DNA from: Stentor coeruleus
Taxonomy: Eukaryota > Ciliophora > Heterotrichea > Heterotrichida > Stentoridae
NCBI GenBank assembly: GCA_001970955.1
Contig: MPUH01001065.1
Location: 1-24,949, forward strand
Direction: 5' to 3'
DNA length: 24,949 nucleotides
In this document: positions 8,891 to 18,264 of the stretch, one piece after another
Layout: every line of letters begins with the position of its first letter
How positions within the stretch are numbered: the stretch's first letter is position 1
Made by a program: the position numbers and the translations under genes
The notes under the pieces: generated by a model
What the model saw: only the letters and a program-made list of their open reading frames with translations
What the model was told of the DNA's origin: nothing
The model's database searches: none

Positions 8891-11011
8891 TCAAAACTCT
8901 TCCTTGCCCATTTGCATCCAAAACTGTATTCTCATAACAAGTTGATCTGCAGGACAAGGTTTAACAATAACATCAACCATCCCTGCATTTAAGCATTTTT
9001 TCTTAATATCTTCATCATTATACGCAGTACAAGCTATAATCGGGATTTTACTTTTCATGTTTTTGTATTTGGCAGAATTCATAATAGCTCTTGTTGTTTC
9101 CCAGCCATTTTGTATAGGCATTTCACAGTCCATTAAAATACAAGAAAATGTTTTTTCTTCAAATACCCTTTGAGCTTCTTGTCCATTAGAAGCATAATTG
9201 CATTCAAATCCTTTAGTTTGAAGTACTTGCGAAATTACCATGTATGTAAAATAGTTATCGTCAACAATCAAAACTTGACAATTCCATAAAGCCTGTCTTG
9301 TGACCAAGCTCGGAACATTAATTAAAGAATTTTCTTCTGGAACATCAGTCTCAAGGTTTTCAATTGAAATCTCATCTGGTATTTCAAATGTAAAACTTGA
9401 ACCAACATTCAACTCAGATTTCACATTTATCCCATTTCCCCCTAACTCATTAACTAACATATTCGATATAACAAGTCCAAGTCCTGCACCTTGTGGATTT
9501 ATACTTACAGATTCATTAACTTTTCCATATGGGATAAAAAGTATTTTCATCTTATCTTCTGGTATTCCAACCCCTGTGTCTTTACATTTTACTATTAATA
9601 TATTTTCTTTATACTTTCCTTTTAATTCAATACTTCCTTTCAAAGTAAACTTCTTAGCATTACTTAATAAATTCAGAAGAATTTGTTTCAATCTATGTGG
9701 ATCTGAATAAAATATTTTTGGCAATTTTAAAGTTTTTAGCTTAAGTTCTATACCTTGTCCTTTAATTTGTGTTTGTATTATTTTTATACACTCATTAAAC
9801 AGATTCTGCACATTGAATAACACTTTTGAAATTTTTAAACACCCTGATACCATTTGTGCATAATCAAGTAAATCATTTATTAAACATAATTGATAGTTAC
9901 AAGATACTTTTATTATATTTAATCTTTCTTTGTTTTGTGTATCTAATTTAGCTGTATTTTCTATAAGTTCTGTTGTTGATAAAACTACACTTGTTGGTGT
10001 TCGGAGTTCATGGGATACTGTTCTTAAAAGGACATTTTTATATTCATTTTCATTACTCTGTTTTTCCATTCTAACTAAATCTGTTACATCTCTTCCACAG
10101 AGTATGATTGAAGTTTCATTATTCCATTCGATAACTTTACCTTTCCATTCAATTAATACTTTATCAATACTGACAATTCCAAAATTTACTTCGGATTTAT
10201 ATGGGTTTTTAAACAGACTTTGAATATTTTCGAATATGCTCAGGTTTGAGTTTAAAGATGGGTTTTTTCTGTAGTATTGAGATGTTGAGAAATAATCTTT
10301 TAGGCTAAGGTAGGAAAGTGCTTTACGACCAGCATTATTGGTAAAATATTGCGTCCCGGAGATACTGATGACGATTATTATGTCGGAGATTGATTCAACT
10401 AAACAAGAAAGGTTGTTGTGGATTTGTTGGAGTTCTAGTTTTGATCTGCATAAGTGTATATCTTTAATGTATTCACAATATGTTATAAGAAGATATAAAG
10501 ATAAAACTGCTAGACTTGCTAAAGCTATAGGTGAAAAACTTGTAATATTTTCTGTATAATTAAAGTACATAATCAAAGTCCACATTGCTGTTTGTTTTAT
10601 AGCAAAGACTATAAGTACCTTGGGGTTATAGAATACACAACTCTGATAAAACACAAAAATCAACGCTGAAATCTGTGAATATAAAACCAAACATTCAGTA
10701 TTATTAACAAATGATACAAACCCAATAGCGCTATTTGTAATCTCTGAAATCACAAGAACTGTCACCATCACCCCTTCTCTTTTACATTCTGACATCTGCC
10801 TCAACAAATAAATTTTCAGCATAAGGACCAGCAACACCAGAATTTTCATCGAATAGTTTTGAAATAACCCACTAATAGCTATATCAATAAAAAACTGAAT
10901 CATCCCTATAGCAACACCTGGCCTCATTCCAAGTTCAAGTCTTAAAAGTGTTGAATGAAATTTTATATCCTGCATAATTTTCTTAGCATTTCCTGTGTGT
11001 TCATATATCAT
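8891..11011 (-). CDS. Membrane-bound hybrid histidine kinase (copy D)
   Basis: An intact 706-residue member, the most diverged of the array. Order: multi-pass membrane region (about residues 28-185), PAS-like region (about 200-315; ILCGRDVTD rather than the ILCGRNVTH of the others), HisKA with SHELRTP and phospho-acceptor His334, HATPase_c with Asn451, DTGVG and GAGLGLVIS, and a receiver (about 578-700) with Asp584/Asp585, Asp628 in MDCEMP, Thr662 and Lys684. It should be catalytically competent. Its stop is TGA, followed eight codons later by an in-frame TAA, so the terminus would change little if TGA were read through. Its start codon lies only 55 bases from the stop of the GCP3 gene on the same strand. 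The close spacing reflects compactness rather than an operon. Confidence 0.95.
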   Translation of the reverse strand: MIYEHTGNAKKIMQDIKFHSTLLRLELGMRPGVAIGMIQFFIDIAISGLFQNYSMKILVLLVLMLKIYLLRQMSECKREGVMVTVLVISEITNSAIGFVSFVNNTECLVLYSQISALIFVFYQSCVFYNPKVLIVFAIKQTAMWTLIMYFNYTENITSFSPIALASLAVLSLYLLITYCEYIKDIHLCRSKLELQQIHNNLSCLVESISDIIIVISISGTQYFTNNAGRKALSYLSLKDYFSTSQYYRKNPSLNSNLSIFENIQSLFKNPYKSEVNFGIVSIDKVLIEWKGKVIEWNNETSIILCGRDVTDLVRMEKQSNENEYKNVLLRTVSHELRTPTSVVLSTTELIENTAKLDTQNKERLNIIKVSCNYQLCLINDLLDYAQMVSGCLKISKVLFNVQNLFNECIKIIQTQIKGQGIELKLKTLKLPKIFYSDPHRLKQILLNLLSNAKKFTLKGSIELKGKYKENILIVKCKDTGVGIPEDKMKILFIPYGKVNESVSINPQGAGLGLVISNMLVNELGGNGINVKSELNVGSSFTFEIPDEISIENLETDVPEENSLINVPSLVTRQALWNCQVLIVDDNYFTYMVISQVLQTKGFECNYASNGQEAQRVFEEKTFSCILMDCEMPIQNGWETTRAIMNSAKYKNMKSKIPIIACTAYNDEDIKKKCLNAGMVDVIVKPCPADQLVMRIQFWMQMGKEEF

Positions 11012-11066
11012 CTTAGATATTATTTATAATTTTTAGCAATAACTAATACCAAATTTAAACTGATTT

Positions 11067-13235
11067 TTAGCCTTCAAGTTGTTTAAGTTCATAATATTCA
11101 TTGAAGTCTAAACGGAAAGATAGGAAAGTTAAGTGGATTGATTTCGCTGAGGTGACTTTTAGGTAAAAGTCTTTGAATTCATTATAAAACTCGGCTCGGA
11201 TTTGGTCGATATCGTATATAAAGTCATCGAAAATTTGGAGTTCTTCTAAGGTTCCTATTCTTATGAGAACTTCTCGACGACTTCTTTCTTCGCTTGCGGC
11301 TGAGAGTAGTTCTTGTTGTAAAGAGTTGATTCTTACACAAATTTCAACTAAGGTAAGAATACGTTTGTACATAGCTTCATCGTTTAGAAAAGATTTTTCT
11401 AAGATACTTGATAGGAATTCATTGTGTACAGAGATCAGTTCATCTAAACCTTTGGCTGAAATTAACTTGGTACTAAAGACTTTCCAATTAGCCTCAACTA
11501 CTTCAACAATCATATAAGACATCAAATTGTTAATAAAATGACTAACTTCATGTCTTAAAAGTTGGAAGGAATGAAAGACCATTTTTAGTTCAAGATAACT
11601 TTGATAAACTATCATATCCCTCCATTGTTGGGAACAGTTCATTAAAAACTGAGCTCTTTTTATTTGCCATAAGAATTTAAAAGCTCTTAAGTAAACTTCC
11701 ATAGCATGAGTAGAAAAAATTGTTGTAAGTGGAGCTGAAAAAACATAGTCTAATACAAAAACATCCCATCCAGTATCTAAAGGTGATGGTTCAAGAATTC
11801 TAACATCAAGTCTATTTAAACATTCTATATCATCATTTTTAAGACTAGAGTTTCTTATAGTCATTTCAAGAATTGAGTTGATTTGATGTTTGAAAATACT
11901 GTTTGAATTCTGCCCAAGAAGCGAAATTAAATTTTCCATAAGAAGTTGATGGAAATCTCCTGACCCAAGAAGGAGGTATTTTTGTAAGCTTTTGAAATGA
12001 AGTTCAAGGCTGTATTTAAAATTCACAAGTTGCAGGAGGAATTGGTTTGTTATAAGTGAGAGTTTATTAACCCATAATTTTAATGATTCAATATTATGAA
12101 GTTCTGGGACTAATTCTGATTTATGTGGAATCCAAGGTTCATGACAGCAGGTTTTGATAAAATTAATGCTTTTGCCAATAGAAAGTATCTCCTTAGCAAG
12201 GTCTTCTGGGAAAAAACAAGGTACCATATCTTGAGCCAGGGTATATTTTTTATTCCAAAGCTCGTTTTCGCCAATAAGCTGATTTTCCAATATAAAAAAC
12301 TCATTATGCGGGTCATCTATCTGCCCAGTCGTCAGCCACAACTCAAGCATTTCAACAATAGACTTACTCGTATAAGCAAAAATGCCTGACATCAAATCTT
12401 TAACACTAGCATTCCCAGTATTCCCCAACGTATAAATCATCGAAAGTATCTGACTTCCTTTCAAATACTCAATAGAATCAGACAATATACCCAACCATTT
12501 CATTCTTACTATAGGTTCATCACACCACAAATGAACTTTTTTAATTCCAACCTGTTTTTCATTACATATTTTTTCTATAAAACCAATATATTCTTTAATC
12601 TCATTCTGCATATATGTTTTTAAAAGTTCACAAGTCCTTGAATCATGTTCTTTTTCTATAAACCCTTTAACTTTTTTATACAACACATCAATCTCAACAA
12701 TATTCACAGTCATTTTATAAAAAGGTGCAAGTGTACTCACTTCATCAAGCATATACTCCCCAGTTTCTTCATTAGTTTTTAAATACGCAGATTCTTGTCC
12801 TTGTAATACTTTACACAAATCATTCATTAGTTCATTTTCTAATAAGAATATTTTCCTATCTTTATCATGTTTTGTTTTTATATATACTTTTCTTATCTCA
12901 TTATTGTTCGACCCTTCTAGAGGCTCAAAATATAAAAGGTCTGGTGAATAGTTTTGAAGTTTGTATAAAACATGGAGGATTTGTGTACGTTTTGTTATTG
13001 CTTTAAGTTTTATAAGCCTTAAGTAAAGTTCATTAAACCGGGTTTTTTTGTCTAAAGGCATTTTTTCTAAAACTAGTTCTTTTAGGAAGTTCTCGTTTAA
13101 AGCTGGCAATGCGATTCTTACTGAGATTAGGTTTAGGAAATAAGCTTTTAGTTTACCTATTTGGTCGTTTGGGAGAAATTGACCCATGAGTCTTTCGAGA
13201 AATTGGACAACCCGCTTAGATTTACCATTTTCCAT
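11067..13235 (-). CDS. TUBGCP3: Gamma-tubulin complex component, GCP3-like
   Basis: A 722-residue subunit of the gamma-tubulin complex, which nucleates microtubules at basal bodies and other organising centres. GRIP1-type sequence fills the N-terminal half, including the stretch IVEMLELWL...DPHNEFFI (residues 293-315). GRIP2, the gamma-tubulin-binding half, follows (about 400-715), with GSGDFHQLLMENL and RLDVRILEPSPLDTGWDVF (475-493), then LDYVFSAPLTTIFS and YLRAFKFLW. These segments resemble GCP3 (DVRLLEVSPGDTGWDVF and IGKSINF-type motifs) more than GCP2, GCP4, GCP5 or GCP6, and IGKSINFIKTCCHEPW at 353-368 also points to GCP3. It is shorter than animal GCP3 (about 900 residues), mostly at the N-terminus. 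No intron is needed. The ATG at 13235 is the first Met in the frame. GCP3 is preferred; GCP2 is less likely. Confidence 0.92.
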   Translation of the reverse strand: MENGKSKRVVQFLERLMGQFLPNDQIGKLKAYFLNLISVRIALPALNENFLKELVLEKMPLDKKTRFNELYLRLIKLKAITKRTQILHVLYKLQNYSPDLLYFEPLEGSNNNEIRKVYIKTKHDKDRKIFLLENELMNDLCKVLQGQESAYLKTNEETGEYMLDEVSTLAPFYKMTVNIVEIDVLYKKVKGFIEKEHDSRTCELLKTYMQNEIKEYIGFIEKICNEKQVGIKKVHLWCDEPIVRMKWLGILSDSIEYLKGSQILSMIYTLGNTGNASVKDLMSGIFAYTSKSIVEMLELWLTTGQIDDPHNEFFILENQLIGENELWNKKYTLAQDMVPCFFPEDLAKEILSIGKSINFIKTCCHEPWIPHKSELVPELHNIESLKLWVNKLSLITNQFLLQLVNFKYSLELHFKSLQKYLLLGSGDFHQLLMENLISLLGQNSNSIFKHQINSILEMTIRNSSLKNDDIECLNRLDVRILEPSPLDTGWDVFVLDYVFSAPLTTIFSTHAMEVYLRAFKFLWQIKRAQFLMNCSQQWRDMIVYQSYLELKMVFHSFQLLRHEVSHFINNLMSYMIVEVVEANWKVFSTKLISAKGLDELISVHNEFLSSILEKSFLNDEAMYKRILTLVEICVRINSLQQELLSAASEERSRREVLIRIGTLEELQIFDDFIYDIDQIRAEFYNEFKDFYLKVTSAKSIHLTFLSFRLDFNEYYELKQLEG

Positions 13236-14025
13236 ATTACTAAAAAGATTTGTTTGAGGATTTGGAAAGTAGGGTTTTTTTATAGGGATAGAAGTTGTTG
13301 AGGATGATGAAGAGTATAGAAGGTGTATGTGTGAAAATTGTGTTTTTTTTAAGAGGAGTGAGTGGGGTTTTCGGATAAGTTTTTATATTGAATAGAGATT
13401 GAAGGGTTTTTTGGGAAAGATAAGGGTTATGAGCTTTATGAGATAGGAATTTTTGTAGGTTTAATGATTTTTAAGGAGGATTATTTTATTTGGTTGTTGG
13501 AATTATTTTTTAATATCTAAGCTAATTTTGTACTGAATATTAAGCATAATAATCTATATATAACAAACATGAAAATCTGATCTTTTGTTTAAACTAAAAC
13601 TTGCATTTATTAATTTATTTAAAATACTACAGCATATAAATGCAATGCTATTCGTGTAATCTAATTTACATGCTTGTATATTTGGTTTATGTTTGGATTA
13701 CTATAAAAATAAATCTCCCCAATCAATTTCAGAAACTTCTAGTCAAATAATACAAAAAATCGAACGTACTATATCAGAACATATTATAAACTTTTATATG
13801 ATTCTCTAAAAGTAATATATGCACAATTATCACTTTTTCTATATAATTTATAATAATAAACATATAGTAAATGCATTTGATATAATATGCATTTTTTACA
13901 ACAATTATAATAATTAAAAAACCGTTCATGTTCGAAAAAAGTATGAAATTATATTAAAAAACATATTTAGTATAGCAAAGAACTATAAAAAACACACAAA
14001 TTATCTTAAATATTAAATTTATATA
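13236..14025. other. Intergenic region; 5' flank of GCP3 almost free of C on the plus strand
   Basis: About 790 bases without a gene. From 13261 to 13500 I count about 74 G but only 2 C on the plus strand, so the GCP3 sense strand is C-rich and nearly lacks G there. The bias ends near 13540, and 13541-14025 is ordinary AT-rich DNA with A and T runs. I see no hairpin array, tRNA or recognisable relic. The GCP3 promoter must lie in the biased part, but I cannot assign a motif. Confidence 0.6.
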
Positions 14026-14720
14026 ATGACAAAAGATTTTAAATTGATTCCAAATCCAAAATTGACTTTTATCCCACCAATCCTACAAAATATAAAAAAA
14101 TACATGATGGGTGCTGATATCCCAGTAAAGCAACCCAATAATATTCTCATCAATTTCATAACTGGAAAAAATATTTTTTATAAGTATTTACTTGATATGC
14201 CTTTATATGATTATTTATTTAAAGAAACTTAATCATATTTACTTAAACTTTCCTCCTTCTTTAATCAAATTTTCCCTATATACACAATAAAATCAATAAC
14301 TTTCAAGTTGAAGAAAAAGAAAGAGCAAGACAACTAGCTTTAGATGAAAAATGAAAAAAACTGAAGAGCATAAAAGAAGAACAGAAGAAAGTTTAAAACT
14401 AAACAAGAAAGAGAAATGCAAAAAATAATGGTCAAAGCTCAATATTCTAAAGACTTATCATCACAAAAAATCATATGGAATGATATGTAAATTATGAATT
14501 ATAAACTTTCAGATAATGAAAAAAAAAATTAATAGAAATATGATTGATGAAAAGCTACAAAGAGGTGGGTAACAAATACTTAAGAATAATAACTTAATTA
14601 TTTAAAATAGGAATTCATATGAAGAAAGCATAATAATTTTCTTTGGTAATGATAAACAATCAAAAACACCTCAACCATCAAAACTTGCAATTCCATTCGA
14701 AAACATAAAAAAATCATGAC
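14026..14720 (+). pseudogene. Decayed gene-like stretch of unknown family
   Basis: The first part is a 68-residue frame (14026-14232, ATG to TAA) with coding-like content such as PNPKLTFIPPILQNIKKY. Further plus-strand fragments follow in different frames. One near 14307-14346 is charged and helical (VEEKERARQLALDEK, then a stop). One near 14398-14490 is REMQKIMVKAQYSKDLSSQK. One near 14635-14720 contains NDKQSKTPQPSKLAIPFENIKK. The change of frame and the stops between fragments suggest a broken coiled-coil gene. I searched for 15-nt GT...AG introns that would rejoin them and found none convincing. The 68-residue ORF could instead be a small real gene. I do not recognise the family. Confidence 0.35.
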
Positions 14721-14773
14721 AAAATATTTATGTCTAACATAAACGCACCATTTTATTTATTTTTAGAAAATAG

Positions 14774-16225
14774 TTATATAATCATGAGATTATCATCGTA
14801 TAATGATGCTAAAGATGGTAAAGCTTTGTTATGTTTGCCATATTGTTGAAGGATTTTCCCAGCTTTACCTGACGATGTTGTATTATTAAGGAAATCTGAG
14901 GATATATTAACTGGGACATCTTTTCCAAAATGATCTGATTTTATTTTGAATTTCGTTATATTGTTAAGAGTCCGTTTGAGAGGTGAGACAGATCGATAGC
15001 CAATTGAGTTACTGATTGTACTTTGGACACCAATTTTGCCTTTGGTTCCAGTAGTTTGAATTACATGAGGGAAAATCTCAGTACTTTTCCTTCTTTTACT
15101 TATACTAAGAGCTTCTCCAAGATATTCTTGAACTTTTTTTGATTTAAACTTGTTTCTACGAAGTTCATCTCTTGTTTTTGCTAGTTTATCAGCAAGACAA
15201 CTTGCTAGATTTTGGCTTTTTGTTATATCATTAAGATGAAGTTTTATCTGTTTATTAACTTTTGCCCTTTCTTGTTCTTTTCTTATGAGCATTTTATTGT
15301 ACGCAGCTTTGTTTTTAAGCATAGCAAACTCGATTTCTTTTTCTTGTTTTTTCTTAAGTTTTCTCCTTCTTTTATCTTTTTCAGTTAATATTATGTTCTC
15401 AACACGATTTTGTTCCTGGATTTCTAAATGTTTTAACTCGTTTCTTATTGTTTGAGCCTCGCCATATCTTTCATTTACAGCAACAAGACGCTCTTTTACT
15501 TGTAGGGTTTTTAGTATAGGTTTAGGTTTTATTCTATATGGTTTTTACTTTAAAATGTCTGTATCTTGTTCTAATTCAGCATTTAAATCTTCGAATTGTT
15601 TTGAATGAATATCAACAAGTTCTTGCATTCGTTGTTGGCATTCGTTTTCGAAATCTTCGAATTTTTGTTCCCATTCTGAGATGAACTTTTTAAGACGTTC
15701 TTCGCCAATCTCATGATAAGCTGTGAGTTCTTTTTTTTGGTTTCGAGCTCGAAGAGTTTTCTGATATGCGTTAATATCATCTTCTAATAATCTTATTCCT
15801 TTCATAATATCTTTAAAGAGCCCATATTCGTGAATCTTACATAAGTCATCAGAGCAAAGTTGCATTCTTTCTTTGATTGTTGAAAAAATCATGATTTGTT
15901 CGTCTTCGTTTAAAAAACCGTCTTCATCTTCATCAAGTAAATCAAGAATATCTTCAACGTTTTTCACAAGCAAAAGTTCTGCAAGATTTTTACCTTGTTT
16001 GTCCATCAAAATTTTCAAAGCTGCATCGTTTAATGTCCCTTCCTTTTTATAGTCAGCTATTTGTAATGCATGCCAAATTTCTTTACATTTTGTTTGTGCA
16101 TCTAGTAATGGTTTTGCTTCAGATATAACTTTATATCTAGTTTGTGCATTGATGGTTGAAGAGAAATTTGTATAGCCTGTAGCAAGTCTTTTCAATGTTG
16201 TCTCGTCAAACGTCTTAGTCCTCAT
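14774..16225 (-). CDS. EF-hand and coiled-coil protein, two exons
   Basis: A predicted 478-residue protein assembled from exons 16225-15549 and 15533-14774. A single in-frame TAA between the two open parts lies inside a 15-nt intron, and removing it gives continuous sequence (DTDILKIKPKP). A canonical EF-hand loop, DEDEDGFLNEDE, occupies residues 98-109 with acidic or suitable residues at positions 1, 3, 5, 6 (Gly) and 12. A degenerate partner loop lies near 58-69 (DYKKEGTLNDAA), so one site probably binds calcium. Residues about 140-225 and 235-360 are Lys/Glu/Gln-rich and helical, typical of coiled coils. The C-terminus (about 385-478) is basic and low in predicted helix. No signal peptide or membrane segment is visible. 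A calcium-responsive cytoskeletal or ciliary role is plausible but inferred. I cannot name an orthologue. Its 5' end is divergent from the PP2C gene. Confidence 0.85.
15534..15548 (-). other. 15-nt intron in the EF-hand/coiled-coil gene
   Basis: On the sense strand it reads GTAAAAACCATATAG. It has GT...AG ends and is phase 2. It interrupts codon AA|A; if retained, TAA follows at once. Intron length and the GTA...TAG form match the heterotrich-type 15-nt introns, and removing it fuses two frames that are already in the same register. Confidence 0.88.
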
Positions 16226-17109
16226 AATTATAATATAAAATGCTTGCTATAAAAATTAAGTTAAATTTTTTTCTCATTTTTGGTTTTCAGGTATAAAGTT
16301 TTGTAATCAAATTAGATGTTTAAGCTTACAAGAATTCGAATTATTATCTTCACCAGGGTTTTTTAATTTTGTAAGTAAATTAGGCAAATCAACTATCTTG
16401 ATTTGATAAAATGCATTTGAACTTAAACTTAATTAGTAAAGTTTTTATGAAAACTTCTTATTTCTTTATAGAATTTTATTCTACAGCAATTTTATAGTTT
16501 GTATATAGCCTTACTTATTTCTTGTGGTATAATTTTCTATGCTATTTATTGCTTTTTTTAGTCGCTTATTCACAAAACTGAATTTATCAAAACAGTTCTG
16601 CTTAACTCTTTTAGATTTTACTTATCATTTGAATTTTCAAAAAAATACTAAACTCTCTTATTAGTATTCGAAATTGAGACTTTGAAACAATTTCTTTCTG
16701 ATATTGATTTTTTTATCTCATGAGGTTATTAACAAGGGCTGGACAATAGTCAAGCGATAATTCCTAACTAATACTAATACTAATCTCATGAGGTTAATTA
16801 CCTCTCCTTAACTTTGGCAATGAAATGTTTTTTGCCATTTAAATTATCAGCTAAATTTACTAATGCAGGGTTGAAGTTTACTGAATTTGGGTAAATTTAC
16901 AACAAAATCCAAATGTTGATAAGAAAAATAGCATATTTCACTAAATACTTAACAAATTCTTCCTAATCTTTTTGCCAATTTTCACATACTCAATACTTCT
17001 AAACCACATTTCTTTTCCTCTTTGGTTGAAATTTCCTATCATTTTCTAAGATCCTTAATATATTCCTTACAATCTTAAAATAAAATTATTAAAATGCTCA
17101 TCATTTGTA
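16226..17109. other. Divergent intergenic region between EF-hand gene and PP2C gene
   Basis: About 880 bases with no gene. It must hold the two promoters. A 14-bp direct repeat, atctcatgaggtta, occurs at 16715-16728 and 16783-16796; its core ctcatgag is palindromic. Between the copies, at about 16768-16785, three actaat-type units run in tandem. An imperfect palindrome, gaggt-taatt-acctc, overlaps the second copy. The last 180 bases before PP2C are C-rich and G-poor on the plus (sense) strand. Confidence 0.55.
16715..16796. repeat. Paired 14-bp direct repeat with palindromic core
   Basis: Two exact copies of atctcatgaggtta start 68 bases apart (16715 and 16783). Both contain ctcatgag, a perfect 8-bp palindrome. 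They could be a dimeric binding site in a bidirectional promoter region, or remnants of a short insertion. No other copy was noticed in the window. Confidence 0.5.
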
Positions 17110-17124
17110 ATGAAATATAAAATT

Positions 17125-18264
17125 ATGGGTGCTTGTGTACATAAGAAATCTAAAATAGACACTGAAAATCTTGATGCTTTAATACTAAAACGAAAATTCA
17201 GTTCAATTGTCATGACTAACGAGCAAGCAAGTAAATTAAAAATCGATAACCCTGATTCACAAATAAATGATTCCATAAAGCCAAGTAAAGGAAAATCTGA
17301 ACAAGGTAGTCTCATGCTTTTTAAAGAAAAAATAATCTTAGAAGGTCTTTTATCAACATCCAAGCAGCATGGGTTTGAAGAAAAGCGAATGTCTATTAAC
17401 CGAGACGAAATAAATCCTCAAATATTATCTGACCTAGGGATCTCTGTAACATGTAAAAAAGGTCTAAAGCCAGACTGTCCAAATCAAGACGATTATTTTG
17501 TTGCAATAGACAATCAAGCTATTCTATTTGGGGTTTTTGATGGCCATGGTCCATTTGGTCACGATATTTCAAATTACGTTCACAAAGTTCTACCTTCTAT
17601 AATATCCAATTATCCTCAATGGGAATTCGATCCTGAGCAAGCTTTTCGTAAATCATTTAAAGACTGTCATAATCTTTTAATTTCTGAAAGTGAATCTTTA
17701 AACAAAACTTTTGACTGTTCGATCTCTGGAACAACAGCAACTTTAGCTTATATGAGTAAAAGTAAACTTTGTATTGCTCATGTTGGGGATTCAAGAGCTG
17801 TTCTTGCACAGTCAATAGGAAATGAGATTAAAGCTAAAATTTTGACAAAAGATCATAGACCTAATCTTCCTGAAGAAAATGAAAGAATTGGAAAATTTGG
17901 AGGTGAAGTTAGACAGTTATCTGAAGATTCACCTTATAGAGTGTTTTTTCCTGGGGAAAACTATCCTGGATTGAATATGAGTAGGAGTTTTGGAGATAAA
18001 CTGTCTAGAGGGTTGGGAGTGATTTGTGAACCTGATGTTTTATCTTTGAATTTGACTGAGGATGACTTGTTTATTCTTATTTGTAGTGATGGAGTTTGGG
18101 AGTTTATTACTAGTCAGGAAGCTGTTAATCTTGTTAATAAGTGTGATGGGGATGCCAAAAAAGCTAGTGAAAAACTATCGGCGCTAGCGTGGATGAGATG
18201 GAAACAACATTTTAATTCTTTGGTTGATGACATTACTGTCATTTTAGTGTATTTAAATAGATAG
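17125..18264 (+). CDS. PP2C-family serine/threonine phosphatase, probably acylated
   Basis: A metal-dependent (PPM/PP2C) phosphatase of 379 residues. Visible motifs, numbered from the start used here: NQDDYF (120-125), FDGHG (138-142, metal-binding Asp), SGTTA (201-205), AHVGDSRAVL (218-227), TKDHRP (241-246), MSRSFGD (285-291), CSDGVWEF (320-327) and VDDITVILV (367-375). The metal-binding aspartates are present, so it should be active. The frame has an upstream ATG at 17110, but I chose the next one at 17125 because it gives MGACVHKK. Gly2, Cys4 and the following lysines form a typical N-myristoylation plus palmitoylation signal, which would place the enzyme at a membrane. This is inference from motif. 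The stop is TAG. Residues about 15-105 before the catalytic core are low-complexity linker. No intron is needed. Confidence 0.93.
   Translation: MGACVHKKSKIDTENLDALILKRKFSSIVMTNEQASKLKIDNPDSQINDSIKPSKGKSEQGSLMLFKEKIILEGLLSTSKQHGFEEKRMSINRDEINPQILSDLGISVTCKKGLKPDCPNQDDYFVAIDNQAILFGVFDGHGPFGHDISNYVHKVLPSIISNYPQWEFDPEQAFRKSFKDCHNLLISESESLNKTFDCSISGTTATLAYMSKSKLCIAHVGDSRAVLAQSIGNEIKAKILTKDHRPNLPEENERIGKFGGEVRQLSEDSPYRVFFPGENYPGLNMSRSFGDKLSRGLGVICEPDVLSLNLTEDDLFILICSDGVWEFITSQEAVNLVNKCDGDAKKASEKLSALAWMRWKQHFNSLVDDITVILVYLNR

Noticed and set aside
9300..9710. 136-residue plus-strand ORF inside copy D
   Set aside because: Antisense shadow of the conserved kinase domain; similar shadows lie opposite the same region in copies B and C.
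14774..15322. Separate 182-residue gene starting at the Met at 15322
   Set aside because: The same frame is open well upstream and joins the EF-hand frame once the 15-nt intron is removed.
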